This document shows, in pieces, positions 1 through 9,597 of a stretch of 64,000 bases of DNA; the stretch's first letter is position 1; the number at the start of each line of letters is the position of its first letter. Source of the DNA: Zopfochytrium polystomum. Taxonomy: Eukaryota; Chytridiomycota; Chytridiomycetes; Chytridiales; Chytridiaceae. The position numbers were made by a program, and so were the translations under genes. The notes beneath the pieces were generated by a model, which ran no database searches, was not told where the DNA came from, and worked only from the letters and a program-made list of their open reading frames with translations. The stretch is taken from contig JAIVFJ010000124.1 in NCBI GenBank assembly GCA_025765615.1, positions 1-64,000 on the forward strand. The letters run 5' to 3'.

Positions 1-12
1 GATGCAGCTCTG

Positions 13-476
13 ATGGAGCTGTACCATGATGGTCTCCATGAGTCTATCCAAGACATGCTCTCCCAGTCTCTGCACATCCCTGAGACCTTGGAAGAGTACA
101 TTCTCCTTGCCATCAAGATTGACAACAGACTCTACTCCAAGAGGCTGAAGCAAAGACAAGTAGGAACTACATCAAGACCTACCCCAGTTCCTCAAGCTCT
201 TACAGTTCCTGAACCCATGCAAGTGGATGCAGTTGAGACACTTCCTAAGGGTCCTCTGAGCCAAGAGGAGAAAACAAGGAGGGCCCAGCAGGGACTGTGT
301 TTTACTGTGGCTCCAAGGAGCATGCTGTCAAGGACTGCCCAAGGAAGAAGCACCCAAACTCCCAGGTCCAGGCTCACTGAGGGGCAATTCCCTGGACCCT
401 CCTCCAAGCTGCCCCTGTTTCATCACCACCACCAGCACCACAAACACCTCAGATTCCAAGCCCCCCCCAACTCACC
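13..476 (+). pseudogene. gag C-terminus with frame-shifted CCHC zinc knuckle
   Basis: The first ~95 codons read as the end of a Ty3 capsid protein followed by a basic, proline-rich linker. Around 297-300 the frame changes: a CCHC knuckle (CysXXCys...His...Cys) reads at about 300-340 in the +1 frame, while the frame open from 13 loses it. A one-base indel just before the knuckle explains this. The N-terminal part of gag is outside the window. The role in an intact element would be RNA binding and particle assembly. Confidence 0.75.
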
Positions 477-1298
477 ATGGATGTCAAGATTCAACTCTCA
501 CCCAAGTCAACCATCACAACCAAGGCCCTTATAGACTCTGGATCATCCTGCAACATCATTGATGCCACCCTTGCCAAGTCTTGTGCCATTCCTACGATCA
601 AGAAATCCACACCCCTCAAGGTCCACTTTGCCAATCATGCTCTGTTCAAGGAAATCAGCCATGAAACCAAGCTAAACCTCCACATCCAAGACTTTCCACC
701 ATCCATGGTCAATCTGGAAGTATTGGATCTTGGCTCACCCACATTCTCTGTCATCCTGGGATTACCATGGCTGCAAGCCCAGAACCCTGCCATTGATTGG
801 GTCACTGGTCAAGTCCAACCTCCACCAATCGGAACAGTCACCCAAAACTCAAGTCAAGCCCCCAAGTCTCATGCTCTCAAGCCCTTGATTCAAGATTCAC
901 AGCCAGCCAAGACTCAAGTTCCACAGTTCACAGTTCACAGTCAAGATTCAAGTAGAGCTCATAGAGCTCACAGTCATGGCCATGACTCTGTTCACAGAAC
1001 CCACAGTCAAAGATTCAGTACCACAGTTCACAGTCCACATTCAAAGATTCAAGTTCCACAGCTCACAGTCTTTGGCCAAGAACAGAAACTCTCAGTCAAG
1101 ATTCAAGAATCTACAGCTTCCCAGTCAAGAATTCATGCCCCACTGCTGAAGAGCACAGGAACTTGGACCCATCAGACCTTTGCTGGCATCCAAGCTACCA
1201 AAAGAATATCTCCTTATGCGATGTGTTTTCCAAGACCAAGGCAGACCTGCTACCAGCTCAGAGGCCTTTATGACTGTGAAATGCCCACTCAAGGATGA
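477..1298 (+). pseudogene. Ty3 aspartic protease and Gln/Ser/His-rich linker
   Basis: A retropepsin signature with the catalytic Asp in 'ALIDSGSSCNIID' lies near 533-565, and the second conserved hydrophobic-Gly segment 'ILGLPWL' near 750-770. In an intact element this enzyme cuts the polyprotein. After the protease, roughly 840-1130 is an imperfect repeat of short 'CACAGTTCACAGTCAAGATTCAA'-like phrases encoding a Ser/His/Gln-rich spacer; this looks like slippage-driven expansion. The frame breaks near 1290 just before the reverse transcriptase. Confidence 0.85.
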
Positions 1299-1301
1299 AA
1301 C

Positions 1302-2600
1302 TTGCAGGCCCACCTTTCAAGCCACTGTACCACCTCTCTCCACCAGAAGCCAAGGCCCCTCCAAGAATACATTGAAGAAATGCTGAACAAGGGATTCATC
1401 CAACCTTCCAAGTCACCAGCTGGAGCTCCCATCTTTTTTGTCAAGAAGAAGGATGGGGGACTGAGACCCTGTGTGGACTACAGAGATCTCAATGAGATGA
1501 CAGTCCAAGAACCGCTATCCACTGCCTCTCATCTCTGAATTACTGGACAAACTGAGCCATGCAAGGATATTTTCCAAGATTGACCTCAGAGGTGCCTACA
1601 ATTTGGTCAGAATTAAGCCCCAGGATCAATGGAAGACTGCCTTCAGATGCAAATACGGTCACTTTGAGTACTTGGTTATGCCCTTTGGACTTACCAATGC
1701 TCCAGCTATTTTCCAAGGCATGATGAATGACATCTTCAGGGATATTCTGGACCTTTTTGTCATTGTCTACCTGGATGATATCCTGGTATTTTCATCTGAC
1801 ACTGCAAGCCATATGGGACATGTCAAGACTGTCTTGGAGAGACTCAGACAGCATCACCTCTATGCAAGCTGGAGAAGTGTGAATTCCACAAGACCTCCAT
1901 TGAGTTTTTGGGTTCATTGTGTCTGACAAAGGGATCTCCATGGCACCAGACAAGATCCAAACTATTCTTGAATGGAAGGCTCCAATTCCATCAAGGATGT
2001 TCAAAGCTTCCTTGGATTTTGCAACTTCTACAGAACCTTCATTGCCAACTATTCTGCCATAGCCAAGCCTCTCACTGATCTCACCAAGAAGACCACCAAG
2101 TTTGAATGGACCCCAGCAGCAGAGCAAGCCTGGCTAGCTCTTAAGACAGCAACCACAAGTGCACCACTCCTTAAGCATGTGGATCCCTTGCTTCCCTTCA
2201 CCTTGGAAACTGATGCCTCAGACTATGCCTTGGCGCTGTTCTGTCCCAGCCAAGCTCTCAGGACCCCTCTGCTCCTCTGCATCCAGTGGCATATTACTCC
2301 AGGAAGCTGAACAGTGCTGAGTGTAACTACACAGTCCATGACAAGGAGTTGCTTGCAATTGTGGAAGCATTCAAATTCTGGAGACACTACTTGGCTGGTT
2401 CTAAAGGCATCTCTGTCTATTCTGATCACAAGAACCTCACCTTCTTCAGGGCAAGGAGGGTTGCTCAAGCAGAGGCATGCCAGGTGGGCTGAACTGCTCT
2501 CTGAGTATGACTTTAAGCTGTGCTATTCTCCTGGCCACCTTAACACTGTGGCTGATGCCCTGTCAAGAAGAACAGACCTTGCACCTGAAGGGGGAGATGG
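1302..2600 (+). pseudogene. Ty3 reverse transcriptase and RNase H, multiply frame-shifted
   Basis: Recognisable RT blocks are '[16 protein letters not shown]' near 1430, '[13 protein letters not shown]' near 1680 and the catalytic 'YLDD' at 1771-1782. RNase H follows with '[11 protein letters not shown]' near 2203-2235, 'YYSRKLN' near 2295 and the tail 'PGHLNTVADALSRR' near 2530-2570. The segments are in different frames, with breaks near 1510, 1880, 2250 and 2490, so this is a pseudogene. In an intact element it would copy the RNA and degrade the RNA of the hybrid. Confidence 0.9.
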
Positions 2601-2699
2601 GTTTCACCCCCACCATCCAAGACACACCTTTCATTGTTTCCTGACAGTGTGTAGGCCCATGCTATTTCCAAGGACCCCAAGCCTCACAGATTCAAATCA

Positions 2700-4018
2700 G
2701 CCAAGAAGAGGAAAAACTTGAGATACTCAAGACAAGGCATGATGCAGCAACAGCTGGACACCCAGGAGAGCACAAGACATATGAGCTTGTTTCCAGAGAC
2801 TTCTACTGGCCAGGCATGAGGAAGTACATCAAGAACTATGTCAGCAGCTGTGAAACCTGTCAAAGAAACAAATCCAGCAGACACAAGCCCTATGGACTTC
2901 TGGAGCCCCTCCCAATTGCCATCAGCCCCTTGGTCATCAATATCCATGGACTTCATTGTGAAACTGCCCCCATCGCATGGATTTGACTCTATCCTTGTTG
3001 TTATCTGCAGAAGGACAAAGTTGGCCCATTTTATCCCCTGCACTGAGAATATAGATGCACAAGGAACAGCAGACCTGTTTTTGCAGCACATATTCAGGCT
3101 CCATGGGCTGCCTCAGTCAATCATCAGTGACAGAGGACCTCAGTTCAGATCTCAATTTTGGAAAGCACTCACAGCAGCCCTTGGAATCAAGTCTCAACTG
3201 TCAACTGCTTATCACCCTCAGACTGATGGACAAACAGAAAGAACAACCAGACTCTGGAGCAGTATTTGAGGTGCTATGTCAGCTATCAACAGGATGATTG
3301 GCCCACCCTCCTTCCGCTGGCAGAATTTGCTCTCAACAATTCTCTCCACTCAAGCACCCAGCTATCTCCTTTCTTTGCAACCTATGGCTTCAATCCAAGA
3401 GGAGATCTTCTGGGACAAGAGACCCTATCCAATGTCCAAGCTCCTGCTGTGGCTGCACACTTGCATAAGCTCAAGATCATCAGCACCTTTCTGGACTCCA
3501 CCCTGAAGCAAGCCCAAGAAGATGCCTCAAGATTCGCCAACACTCACAGAATGGACCATGACCTTGCTGTGGGTCAGCAAGTTTGGCTTCTGAGGAAGAA
3601 CTTGCAGACCAAAAGACCAAGTCCCAAGCTAGACAACCTCAAGTTGGGACCTTTCAAGATCTTGGAGCAAATCAATCCAGTCACCTTCAAGCTGGATCTC
3701 CCTGCATCCATGAAGATCCACCCAGTTTTCCATGTCAGCCTTTTGGAGAAGTTTGTGGCCAATTCCATTCCAGGCAGAGTTGTTCCTCCTCCTCCTCCAG
3801 TTGAGGTAGAAGGTGAAGAGGAATTTGAGGTTGAACAAATCTTGGATGCCAAGTGGTTTGGAAGGACACTCAAGTTCCTTGTTAAGTGGAAAGGTTACTC
3901 TGATGCTGACAACACCTGGGAACCTGAGTCAAACCTCACTCACTGCCAAGACCTTCTGCTCAAGTTCAAGACCAGGTACCCCACCAAGTTGCAGAAGAGG
4001 CCTAAAAGGGGGAGATGA
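2700..4018 (+). pseudogene. Ty3 integrase with C-terminal chromodomain
   Basis: The HHCC zinc-binding part is seen at about 2735-2870 ('HPGEHKTYELV' to 'SSCETCQ'). The catalytic core has Asp at about 2949, Asp at about 3129 and Glu at about 3237; the last two are separated by 35 residues, the classical DD35E spacing. A frame change near 3255 separates this from the frame 3266-4018, which carries the 'GPFKILEQINPVTFKLDLP' GPF-like module and a chromodomain at about 3824-3950 ('FLVKWKGYSDADNTWEP'). The chromodomain defines the chromovirus lineage and normally directs insertion to modified chromatin. The stop codon (4016-4018) abuts the LTR directly. Confidence 0.92.
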
Positions 4019-4046
4019 TGTTATGAATCACCCTCTGGAAACCTCT

Positions 4047-4101
4047 GGAACCTTCTAGAACATTCCTTCATGGAACCTTGTGGAACCTTCTGGAACCTTC
4101 T
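4047..4101 (+). promoter_or_regulatory. heat-shock-element-like arrays in LTR U3
   Basis: Two runs of four perfectly alternating pentamers of the form nGAAn/nTTCn lie at 4047-4066 and 4082-4101. Three contiguous units are enough for a canonical heat-shock-factor site in eukaryotes (established for HSF). A further three-unit group lies at 4165-4179. All are upstream of the TATA box (4211-4217). Activity under heat or proteotoxic stress is inferred, not shown. Confidence 0.75.
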
Positions 4102-4210
4102 TTGCTTTCCTGACTTGTCTTGTTGTCATTGGTATCATTGGTATCATTGTATTACTAATTGCTCTTTCTGGAACATTCTTTGAGTCTTGACAAGGAACAC
4201 TCTCAAAAGG

Positions 4211-4217
4211 TATAAAA
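4211..4217 (+). promoter_or_regulatory. TATA box of the LTR
   Basis: TATAAAA followed by a G-rich stretch, 32 bp downstream of the nearest GAA/TTC group; it is conserved in the solo LTRs (41946-41952 and the matching minus-strand site). The position marks a likely U3/R transition some 25-30 bp downstream. Confidence 0.7.
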
Positions 4218-4326
4218 GGGGGATGGGGGACCTGTCCCATCCCTCAAGTGAATTATTGTTTCCAATACAATCATCACTCCTCTCAGTTCCTTGTCTGCCT
4301 TGTCCTGTCCTGCCCTGTTCCTGACA

Positions 4327-6430
4327 CCACAGCATGGGCGATGTGGCCCTGTCCAAAACAACCTTCGCTGCTGCGGACTTTTGGCAAGATGGCTTTGTAG
4401 ACAAAGGTCTTGCGGCATACTCCCACTCCCTGTAGGTAGAAGATTTGGCCTTCTGGAGGAGGCACCACTCCAGGTTGTCCACATTGCTCAACCGCATCCA
4501 CCACAGCCCTGTAAGCAAAGGCCTGCTCTTGGTTGAAGCTCCTTTCAGTGTTTGCCACAACAGCCTCCAGTTGCTCCTGATTGTATTCTGAGTTTAGCCT
4601 TTGAAAAAACAGCTGGAGTTGGCCTCCAGCCAGCACAGTGTTCAGGAGGAATCTGAACAAATCTGCCATCCAGCGCCTGCACAACAATGCTTCGATCTGT
4701 ATCTTCCTCCACTTCTGGGTCTGAAGGCAGGATTGCAGCAATGATGTCGCCAGTCAGAGCATTGTAGGTAGTCCAGTTGACAACTCCTGTCTGAGCAGAG
4801 GGTGAGCAAAATTCGATGCAAAAGCTTTCTGATGGATTGCGACAGAGACACTCTACTGCTGTCTGATAAAGCCTGGCAAATGGGTTGAACTTTGATGGGG
4901 AAAGAGCAAAGAAGAAAGGGAGTCAACATCAGGCCATTGAAGAACCACAAACAGAAGAGAGAGTAACATACCTCCAGCAAATCCAACCTGCAGCCTCTGC
5001 ACTATTTCTGGAAGTGGGCGCAAGGAGCCAAATCCTCCAGGGACCGTCATTCTGGCGTTGCACTGCTGGGCAGAGTCATAAATGTACATCTGAGAGAACT
5101 TGGGGTGATCCTGTGGAAGTTGGAGATGCTGTGGTGAAGCTGTCTGCTGATGGTGAAGACTGGAACACCTTGGCCGTGGCTCTTGATGTTTGCACCAACA
5201 GATGCAAACGACATGAGGCTGTTGTAGTTGCGTGCGTTGGACAGGAACTCTTTGGATAGGCGGTCATTGCCCAAGAGAAGCTCACTGATGAAGGGAGTTG
5301 GGCCAGCCAACAGCAGCAGGGAGACTTGACCACAACTGCAGCAGAGCAAGAACTTTGGGTTTTTTTTCGATGATCTGCTGGTCTGCTCTTGAATGAACAT
5401 GATCGCATTGCAGAGTGGACAGGCTGTCTGCATCGGACCAAGGAAGTGGCAGCGATGGTCCTTGTCAACATCTTTGCCCCAGATCTGAAGGTCAAAAATG
5501 CAAAAATTGGGGGTGTGTGATCAGGAGGGCATCACCAATACTGCAAGGCTAAAAGAAAAATGGACCTCACCTGATCAGCACAAAACTCCTGAGCCACTGC
5601 TTTCCCAAGCTGAGCAATTGTCTTTGGCCATTGACAGTCCTGCCTTGTTTGGTGGGTTCTTTGGCCGCAGGCAGGGCAGGGGATGTGGCCAGGACAATCT
5701 TCACTCTGGTGGTCAAGGTGATCCATGCTACCACAGGCATCACATGGAAGGTGGTAGGGACAGTCAAGTGAATTGACAGACTCGTGGGATTCCGCATTGT
5801 CAGCAGGCTCGTCTTTGCCCAGGCAAGTGAGGCAAGGTCGAGGGCAAAGCCTTGAGCGCTTGTGTAGGTGATTCTGAAGGCTGCATCTTGGGCATGGCTG
5901 GCAGTTTGGGCATTGAAGAGAGTTCAGGCCATGGTGACTGCAGCGTCCACAGGAGGTGCAGCCAGCAAAGTTAAGGCAGAGGGGGGAAGTTTGGTCAATA
6001 TGATTGGTGAGTCTGCACACAGAGCAGCCAGGAAATCAGGGAGAGAGCAGTGAGCCTTGATTTGCATGGTTCAACTGCCCACACACCAAGCAGCCAGTGA
6101 AGCAGGGACAAAGAAGTGAGTCTTGGTTTGCATGGGTGACAAACCCACACATAGAGCAGCCAGGAAAGTGGGGACAACGAATGGAGTCCTGGTTTCCATG
6201 CGTCAACTGGCCACATGCAAAACAGCCGGCAAAAAAAAGGTAGTCGACAGATTGATTTCAGTAATGTGAGTTGCTTCCACAGCATGGGCAGCCTGTGTTT
6301 GCTTGACACTTTTTGCTAGTCCTGCGTTAGTGATCCAAATCCCCACATGCAGGGCAAGAGCGTTTCGACGTAGATGACTTGATGAGCTCTGGTTTGAGAA
6401 GGTGATGGCCAAGTGGTTCTGCAATTTTTG
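4327..6430 (-). pseudogene. Helitron Rep/helicase relic with tandem Cys/His fingers
   Basis: Reading on the minus strand from high to low coordinates: a series of CysXXCys...His...Cys fingers (about 6330-5590), then the Helitron N-terminal domain at 5433-5047 (e.g. 'ARNYNSLMSFASVGANI' and 'QLHHSI', continuing to 'MYIYD' near 5080), then a Pif1-like helicase start at 4741-4330 with a degraded Walker A ('GVGVCRKTF' where the family has a Gly-rich GKT loop). The HUH replication domain expected between N-domain and helicase is missing, and there are several frame changes. Helitrons normally move by rolling-circle replication; this copy is dead. Its helicase frame runs straight into the chromovirus LTR at 4326/4327. 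Confidence 0.85.
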
Positions 6431-6489
6431 CAGTTGTTGCAGTTGGAAAAGGTCATCTTAGTTGGGTCCCCCTCAATTCTTTAGCGCTT

Positions 6490-6500
6490 GGAAGACGGGT

Positions 6501-6567
<67 letters not shown>

Positions 6568-7110
6568 AGAGAGAGGACAGAGAGATAAAGAAATAGAGAG
6601 TGGAGAGAGAGACAGAGAGAGAGAGAGCGAGAGAGAGAGAGAGAGCGAGAGAGGAAGCGGAGAGAGAGAGAGAGGGAGTGTGTGTGTATGTGTGTTAGGG
6701 AGAGAAAAAGAGAGAGAGAGACAGACAGAGAGACAGATAGATAGCTCATTAGTTCCTTTCTTTTCCGATTTTTCCGCTGAGTTTGAGAAATAATTTTTTT
6801 TGATCAAGCTCGGCTTGAAAAGAGGGAGAGAGAAAGAGAGAGAGAGAGAGAGAGTGGGAGAGGGAGAGGGAGAGAGGGAACAGGGAGAGAGAGAGAGAGA
6901 CAGAGAGAGAGAGGGAGAGAGAGACAGGGAGACAGACAGGGAGAGAGAGAGGGAGAAAGAGCAGAGAGAGACAGGGAGAGAAACAGAGAAAGAGAGACAG
7001 AGAGACAGTGAGACAGAGTGAAGAGATAGAGAGGCAGACAGAGATACAGACAGCCCATTGACTGTCAGTCCTACAGACAGGGAGGTAGACAGACAATCTG
7101 ATAGACAGAC
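6490..7110. repeat. GA-rich microsatellite block, tandemly duplicated
   Basis: Long (GA)n with GACA/GGGA interruptions fills 6497-6735 and 6820-7110. Both GA tracts end in nearly the same non-repetitive phrase, 'CTTTTCCGATTTTTCCGCTGAG', at about 6758-6782 and 7128-7150 (one mismatch at most), and both begin after a 'GCTTGGAAGACGGG'/'GCTTGAAAAGAGGG' phrase. The block is therefore a diverged tandem duplication of about 340 bp units. Long reading frames here are low-complexity artefacts. Confidence 0.8.
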
Positions 7111-7244
7111 AACGCATTGAGCTCCTTCCTTTTCCGATTTTTCCGCTGAGTTTTGATTGGGCACCAAAGACAAAAAATTAACCCCCCTAATTGCAATTAG
7201 AAAATCAGTTTAGCTGCAAAACCTTCCATTCTTCATTATATAGA

Positions 7245-7568
7245 CTAGGGGATGAAATCATTGTACAGAGCCCTTGGATCAGCTGGAGCATTGAAAGTAA
7301 GGAGCAACACAAACAGCCTGATGAACTCTCTTGAGCTTGTCATCACGCACACACCCTGCTCCAAGCACCAAACTGCCTCACGATCGTCAGCATTCAGTCC
7401 ACGTCGCTCAAATGAGGTGGGGCCCCTGACATTGGCCAGGAGAAGGCGGAGAAAATACCGCTCAGAGTCCCAAGGGCTTGCTGCATACATCCTTCCAATG
7501 GTTGCTGAAGCCTGCTGACTCCAAGGGCAGTATGTTTTCTGGTTCTCCTGCCTGGTCGCAATTGCCAA
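7245..7568 (-). pseudogene. second Helitron fragment (region before the helicase)
   Basis: A 107-codon minus-strand frame contains 'ERYFLRLLLANVRGPTSFE', the conserved phrase just upstream of the Helitron helicase, followed by a degenerate 'FIRLFVLLLTFNAPADPRALY'. In an intact Helitron this part lies downstream of the N-terminal and Rep domains, but here it lies upstream (in minus direction) of the relic at 4327-6430. It is therefore a rearranged piece or a second copy. Confidence 0.8.
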
Positions 7569-7724
7569 GATCGGCCTTACAAATTTCGAAACCAGTCCGG
7601 AATACTAACACCCAAGATTTTAAATACAAACTTTCCTTTTTTTTTTTTGGTCTACCCATCGTGGGGTGGAGTGAGCACAGTTAGAGGTCGTTGACACAGG
7701 CGAAGGAGCGAGAGGGTGCTCAAT

Positions 7725-7730
<6 letters not shown>

Positions 7731-7760
<30 letters not shown>
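7731..7760. repeat. A30 homopolymer
   Basis: Thirty consecutive A residues, preceded by ATCCCTC. It could be the tail of a retroposed sequence ending here on the plus strand; no body could be recognised upstream. The stretch 7761-8406 holds several overlapping frames on both strands with no recognisable domain; it includes the 3' flank of the b561-like gene. Confidence 0.6.
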
Positions 7761-7764
<4 letters not shown>

Positions 7765-8406
7765 GCGGGGCACACGCGGGCAGGCCCCACCAATATTCGC
7801 AAGACACACGAGGGAGGGCGAAGTTATGGACAACCAGAAGGGGGTGCGATGAGGTCTCCCAGTCGGGAAGCGGGTCTTAAGAGGAACAACAAGGCCAGGA
7901 ATGCGAGGCGAATAATTAGTTTGGGCGCATTCGAACCAAACCTAGTGTGGGAAGCTGGTTTGATGAAGGGAGGTTGATGACGGAAGGTGGAGTTGTGACA
8001 GACGAACCGGAACACAATGTTATGCCACAGGAGTATAGGGGGAACGAGAGGAAGGGCCGGGCGAAAAACAAGACGAGAAAACCGAGAAATGTTCAAACAT
8101 GCGCGGGCAAGGTCCGAAGCAGGCCAATACCCTTTGAAAAGTCGCTGGAAAAACGCCGAGTTGAAGGGAAAGGAAGCTCTTTTTGGTTTTTTAGATAGTT
8201 TGAAATCGGAAGAAGGAGGGAAAAAAGGGAGAAAAACTTCCGCAAGAAGGAAGAGGTTTCCATGTAACGAGATTAATGTAGGGATGGGCACGCATCACGC
8301 CTCACAATGGTTCGCATACGTATTTGGAGGCATCCAGCAGTATCGAGGGAATTATCACTCTGTCATTGTCGCTCTGTAACTTGCGCGGAGTCAGCCGTTG
8401 CCGCTC

Positions 8407-9597
8407 TTATGAGCGGAAACCCATAAGAATAGACAGGAACGAGAAGAACAAGGCAGACGCCATGGCTACGCGAGTGTCGACGGAGAAGGACTTCGCATCC
8501 CACTTCGAGAGCGCCAAGCCCGAAACGGTCAAGAAGCTCAGGGCAATTGTTAGCATTCCAATGTACCGGTGTGGCTTCAGACCCATCGTGCGACTCCTGA
8601 GGATAGAGCCGAAAAATCGCTTGGGAGCGAAGTAGGCGGCTGCTCCGAGGGCAGCGATCAGGCAAGCGGACAGTAAAGTCGAAAGTCCCAGCTTTGCGTG
8701 GGTGCTTTCCCAATGTGACTTGTTCGTGACTGCGCGCATGTAGTAGACGGTTCCGATCGCAATGAAAAGACACAGAAGGGCAGTAGACTGGAGGGCTGTG
8801 TGGACTCGGCGACTGGCAGTGGCCATGGACGTCTTATTGCAGTACTGCTGCAGAATGGTTGCGTTCGCAGAAAGGATGATCCAAAGGCAGGCGCAGATCG
8901 GGTGAAGTGCGAACAAGAGAGGCTTGGTGCGATACGCGACAACAATGTGCGATGCGAAAAAGTACAACAGGAGAATGTTCACCACAGTAACTTGGTACCA
9001 GAATCGACGAGGAAGGCCCTCAGCAATGGTAGTGGAGCCCTTCTTCTTAGGGAGAGGCATGGCAGTGGCGACGACAGGGGTGAGCGCCGCTGGGACGATG
9101 GGAGACGGAGGAACTTCGATCACAGTCGAAGGGCCGGCCGAAGGAAGAGACTGGTACCGAGAACCCACAATGACGATAGGAGACAACTGACGATGGTAGC
9201 CAGGCCGTCCCGGTGGCGGTGGCGGCATCAGGCTGGATGTATTCAGAGCGTTGTCATCCTGGGTGGGATGGTCGCAGTGGTGGTGGTTGAACCTGTGACT
9301 GTGAGGAGCCGCCACAGGGGATTGCTGGGGGTGATGGTTGTGGTGGGGGTGGCTGCTGTGGACGGCATGCCGAGTAAGGGAGAAGTGCTGCTGGACAACG
9401 GCACCGGAGAGGGGAGACCGTGGGCTTGCGGAAGATGAGGCGGCGAGGGACGACGGGGCGGGCGATGTGTGGACCAGAAGGGGGGTGCGCTCGTTCATCG
9501 TTGAGCGCATGCTGCTGCTGTCGCTGCTGCGGCTACTGGGAGGTGAGATGGTGGTTGTAGCGGTTTGGAAGTTTGTCGGGGTTGACGACGAGGTCAT
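8407..9597 (-). CDS. cytochrome b561-like six-helix membrane protein
   Basis: Single-exon gene, 396 aa from the first ATG (an upstream in-frame extension has no ATG in good context). Residues 1-200 are low complexity, rich in Ser, Pro and His, with an 'ERTPLL' acidic dileucine-type motif near residue 36. The C-terminal half has six hydrophobic helices. Four histidines at about 232 ('FALHPICA'), 266 ('RRVHTAL'), 300 ('STHAKLG') and 343 ('LKPHRYIG') sit where b561 proteins bind two haems. Members move electrons across membranes using ascorbate or a similar donor, often for iron reduction; which donor and membrane applies here cannot be told. It is the only clear host gene between two transposon zones. 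A T/A-rich 5' region of several hundred bases precedes it. Confidence 0.85.
   Translation of the reverse strand: MTSSSTPTNFQTATTTISPPSSRSSDSSSMRSTMNERTPLLVHTSPAPSSLAASSSASPRSPLSGAVVQQHFSLTRHAVHSSHPHHNHHPQQSPVAAPHSHRFNHHHCDHPTQDDNALNTSSLMPPPPPGRPGYHRQLSPIVIVGSRYQSLPSAGPSTVIEVPPSPIVPAALTPVVATAMPLPKKKGSTTIAEGLPRRFWYQVTVVNILLLYFFASHIVVAYRTKPLLFALHPICACLWIILSANATILQQYCNKTSMATASRRVHTALQSTALLCLFIAIGTVYYMRAVTNKSHWESTHAKLGLSTLLSACLIAALGAAAYFAPKRFFGSILRSRTMGLKPHRYIGMLTIALSFLTVSGLALSKWDAKSFSVDTRVAMASALFFSFLSILMGFRS

Larger units (their letters stand above)
1..4326 (+). mobile_element. Ty3-type chromovirus LTR retrotransposon, 3' part, decayed
   Basis: The order gag tail, retropepsin, reverse transcriptase, RNase H, integrase, chromodomain, 3' LTR is the Ty3/Metaviridae chromovirus order. 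The 5' LTR, primer-binding site and most of gag lie before the window. The coding part is broken by at least seven frame changes (near 300, 1290, 1510, 1880, 2250, 2490 and 3255), so this copy cannot encode a working polyprotein, although all domains are still easy to recognise. The element ends at 4326 inside a Helitron reading frame, which dates it as younger than the Helitron. Its LTR family also occurs as solo LTRs at 11974-12334 and 41699-42061. Confidence 0.93.
4019..4326 (+). repeat. 3' LTR of the chromovirus (308 bp)
   Basis: It begins TGTTATGAATC immediately after the pol stop codon and ends CCTGACA, so it has the TG...CA borders of an LTR. Almost the same sequence recurs at 41699-42061 (plus) and 11974-12334 (minus), which fixes the boundaries. 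This copy lacks one ~54-bp tandem unit present in the other two. It contains a TATA box at 4211-4217 and three groups of GAA/TTC pentamers upstream of it. Confidence 0.93.

Noticed and set aside
6041..6230. Regularly spaced ~66-bp direct repeats resembling a repeat-spacer array
   Set aside because: The repeats encode diverged zinc-finger units in frame on the minus strand, without unique spacers; this is not a CRISPR array, and the genome is eukaryotic.
6453..7173. Long Ser/Leu/Arg/Glu-rich open frames on both strands
   Set aside because: They are translations of GA/CT microsatellite DNA, open in nearly all frames, with no domain or codon bias.
7824..8291. 155-codon minus-strand frame upstream of the A30 run
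   Set aside because: Hydrophobic but without a recognisable domain, and overlapped by equally long plus-strand frames; looks like chance.
8800..9438. 212-codon plus-strand frame opposite the b561-like gene
   Set aside because: Arg/Gly-rich antisense shadow of the Ser/Pro/His-rich N-terminus of the real gene.
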